From contig JBFHER010000205.1 in assembly GCA_041584055.1 (NCBI GenBank), positions 1 through 7,077 of the forward strand: 7,077 nucleotides of DNA. Reading direction: 5' to 3'. A program made the position numbers and the translations under genes. The notes under the pieces are model-generated. The model saw nothing but the letters and a program-made list of their open reading frames with translations. It was not told the DNA's origin and made no database searches. The DNA is from JBFHER01 sp041584055. Lineage in GTDB: Bacteria > Bacteroidota > Bacteroidia > Bacteroidales > UBA5342. The first letter of the stretch is position 1; every line of letters begins with the position of its first letter. Of this stretch, positions 6,835 through 7,077 are shown one piece after another.

Positions 6835-7077
6835 ATGAAAAGAAAACATCTACTTAGAAAAATAAAACAGGGGAGCTTGAATGTTTTCACCTTCTCACTT
6901 TTTGTAGCCTTGTTCTTTATGGCTGCTAATACATTTGGACAAGTGCAGGGAGATAAGGTCATTACTGTACCCACAGATCCTGAGGATCCAACCACATTGA
7001 TGGATTTTGGAATTCATCTTACAGACTCATCATCATCGACCGGAGGACAACCAATTGTTCTGGATAAAAATGGAACG
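6835..7077 (+). CDS. Exported protein of unknown function, N-terminal part only
   Basis: An open frame begins at the ATG at 6835 and runs 81 codons to the window edge without a stop. An in-frame TAA at 6817 rules out a longer N-terminus. The protein starts with a basic stretch (MKRKHLLRKIKQ), then a hydrophobic segment at about residues 17-31 (VFTFSLFVALFFMAA), then NTFGQVQ. This is a classic Sec signal peptide with probable cleavage before or near the Gln. No lipobox cysteine is seen. The visible mature part is acidic and rich in Thr, Pro, Asp and Ser (TVPTDPEDPTT, then a run of four Ser). I do not recognise a family. Its position after a lyase and a GH43 enzyme suggests another secreted carbohydrate-active or glycan-binding protein, but this is only context. 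The leader before the ATG is very A/T-rich and has no Shine-Dalgarno. Confidence 0.75.
   Translation, partial: MKRKHLLRKIKQGSLNVFTFSLFVALFFMAANTFGQVQGDKVITVPTDPEDPTTLMDFGIHLTDSSSSTGGQPIVLDKNGT

Overview
The window looks like part of a carbohydrate-degradation locus from a member of the Bacteroidota. Three things point there: a C-terminal type IX secretion (Por) sorting domain on the first protein, starts preceded by A/T-rich sequence without a Shine-Dalgarno motif, and moderate base composition. A free-living or marine Marinilabiliales-type or Cytophagia-type organism would fit the CBM-rich, T9SS-exported architecture, but the genus cannot be read from the sequence. All genes are on the + strand.

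Layout. Positions 1-4872 hold the 3' part (1623 codons) of a very large multimodular polysaccharide lyase. It has an alginate-lyase-superfamily catalytic domain, a concanavalin-like (DUF1349-type) sandwich, two CBM6-like modules each followed by a different spacer beta-domain, four more CBM6-like modules in tandem, and a T9SS sorting domain. After an 83-base gap, 4956-6563 encodes a complete exported GH43 glycosidase with a C-terminal beta-sandwich, of the beta-xylosidase / alpha-L-arabinofuranosidase type. A 271-base intergenic region (6564-6834) follows and contains a striking two-tier inverted repeat centred on 6760. At 6835 a third gene begins. It encodes an exported protein of unknown function and runs off the right edge.

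How they may work together (inference). The lyase is predicted to be exported by T9SS and to bind polysaccharide through its many CBMs while cleaving a uronic-acid-containing glycan. The GH43 enzyme has only a Sec signal peptide, so it probably removes pentose side groups or short oligosaccharides in the periplasm. The substrate is therefore more likely a uronate polymer that also carries xylose or arabinose than pure alginate. No SusC/SusD pair, regulator or mobile element is present within these 7 kb.
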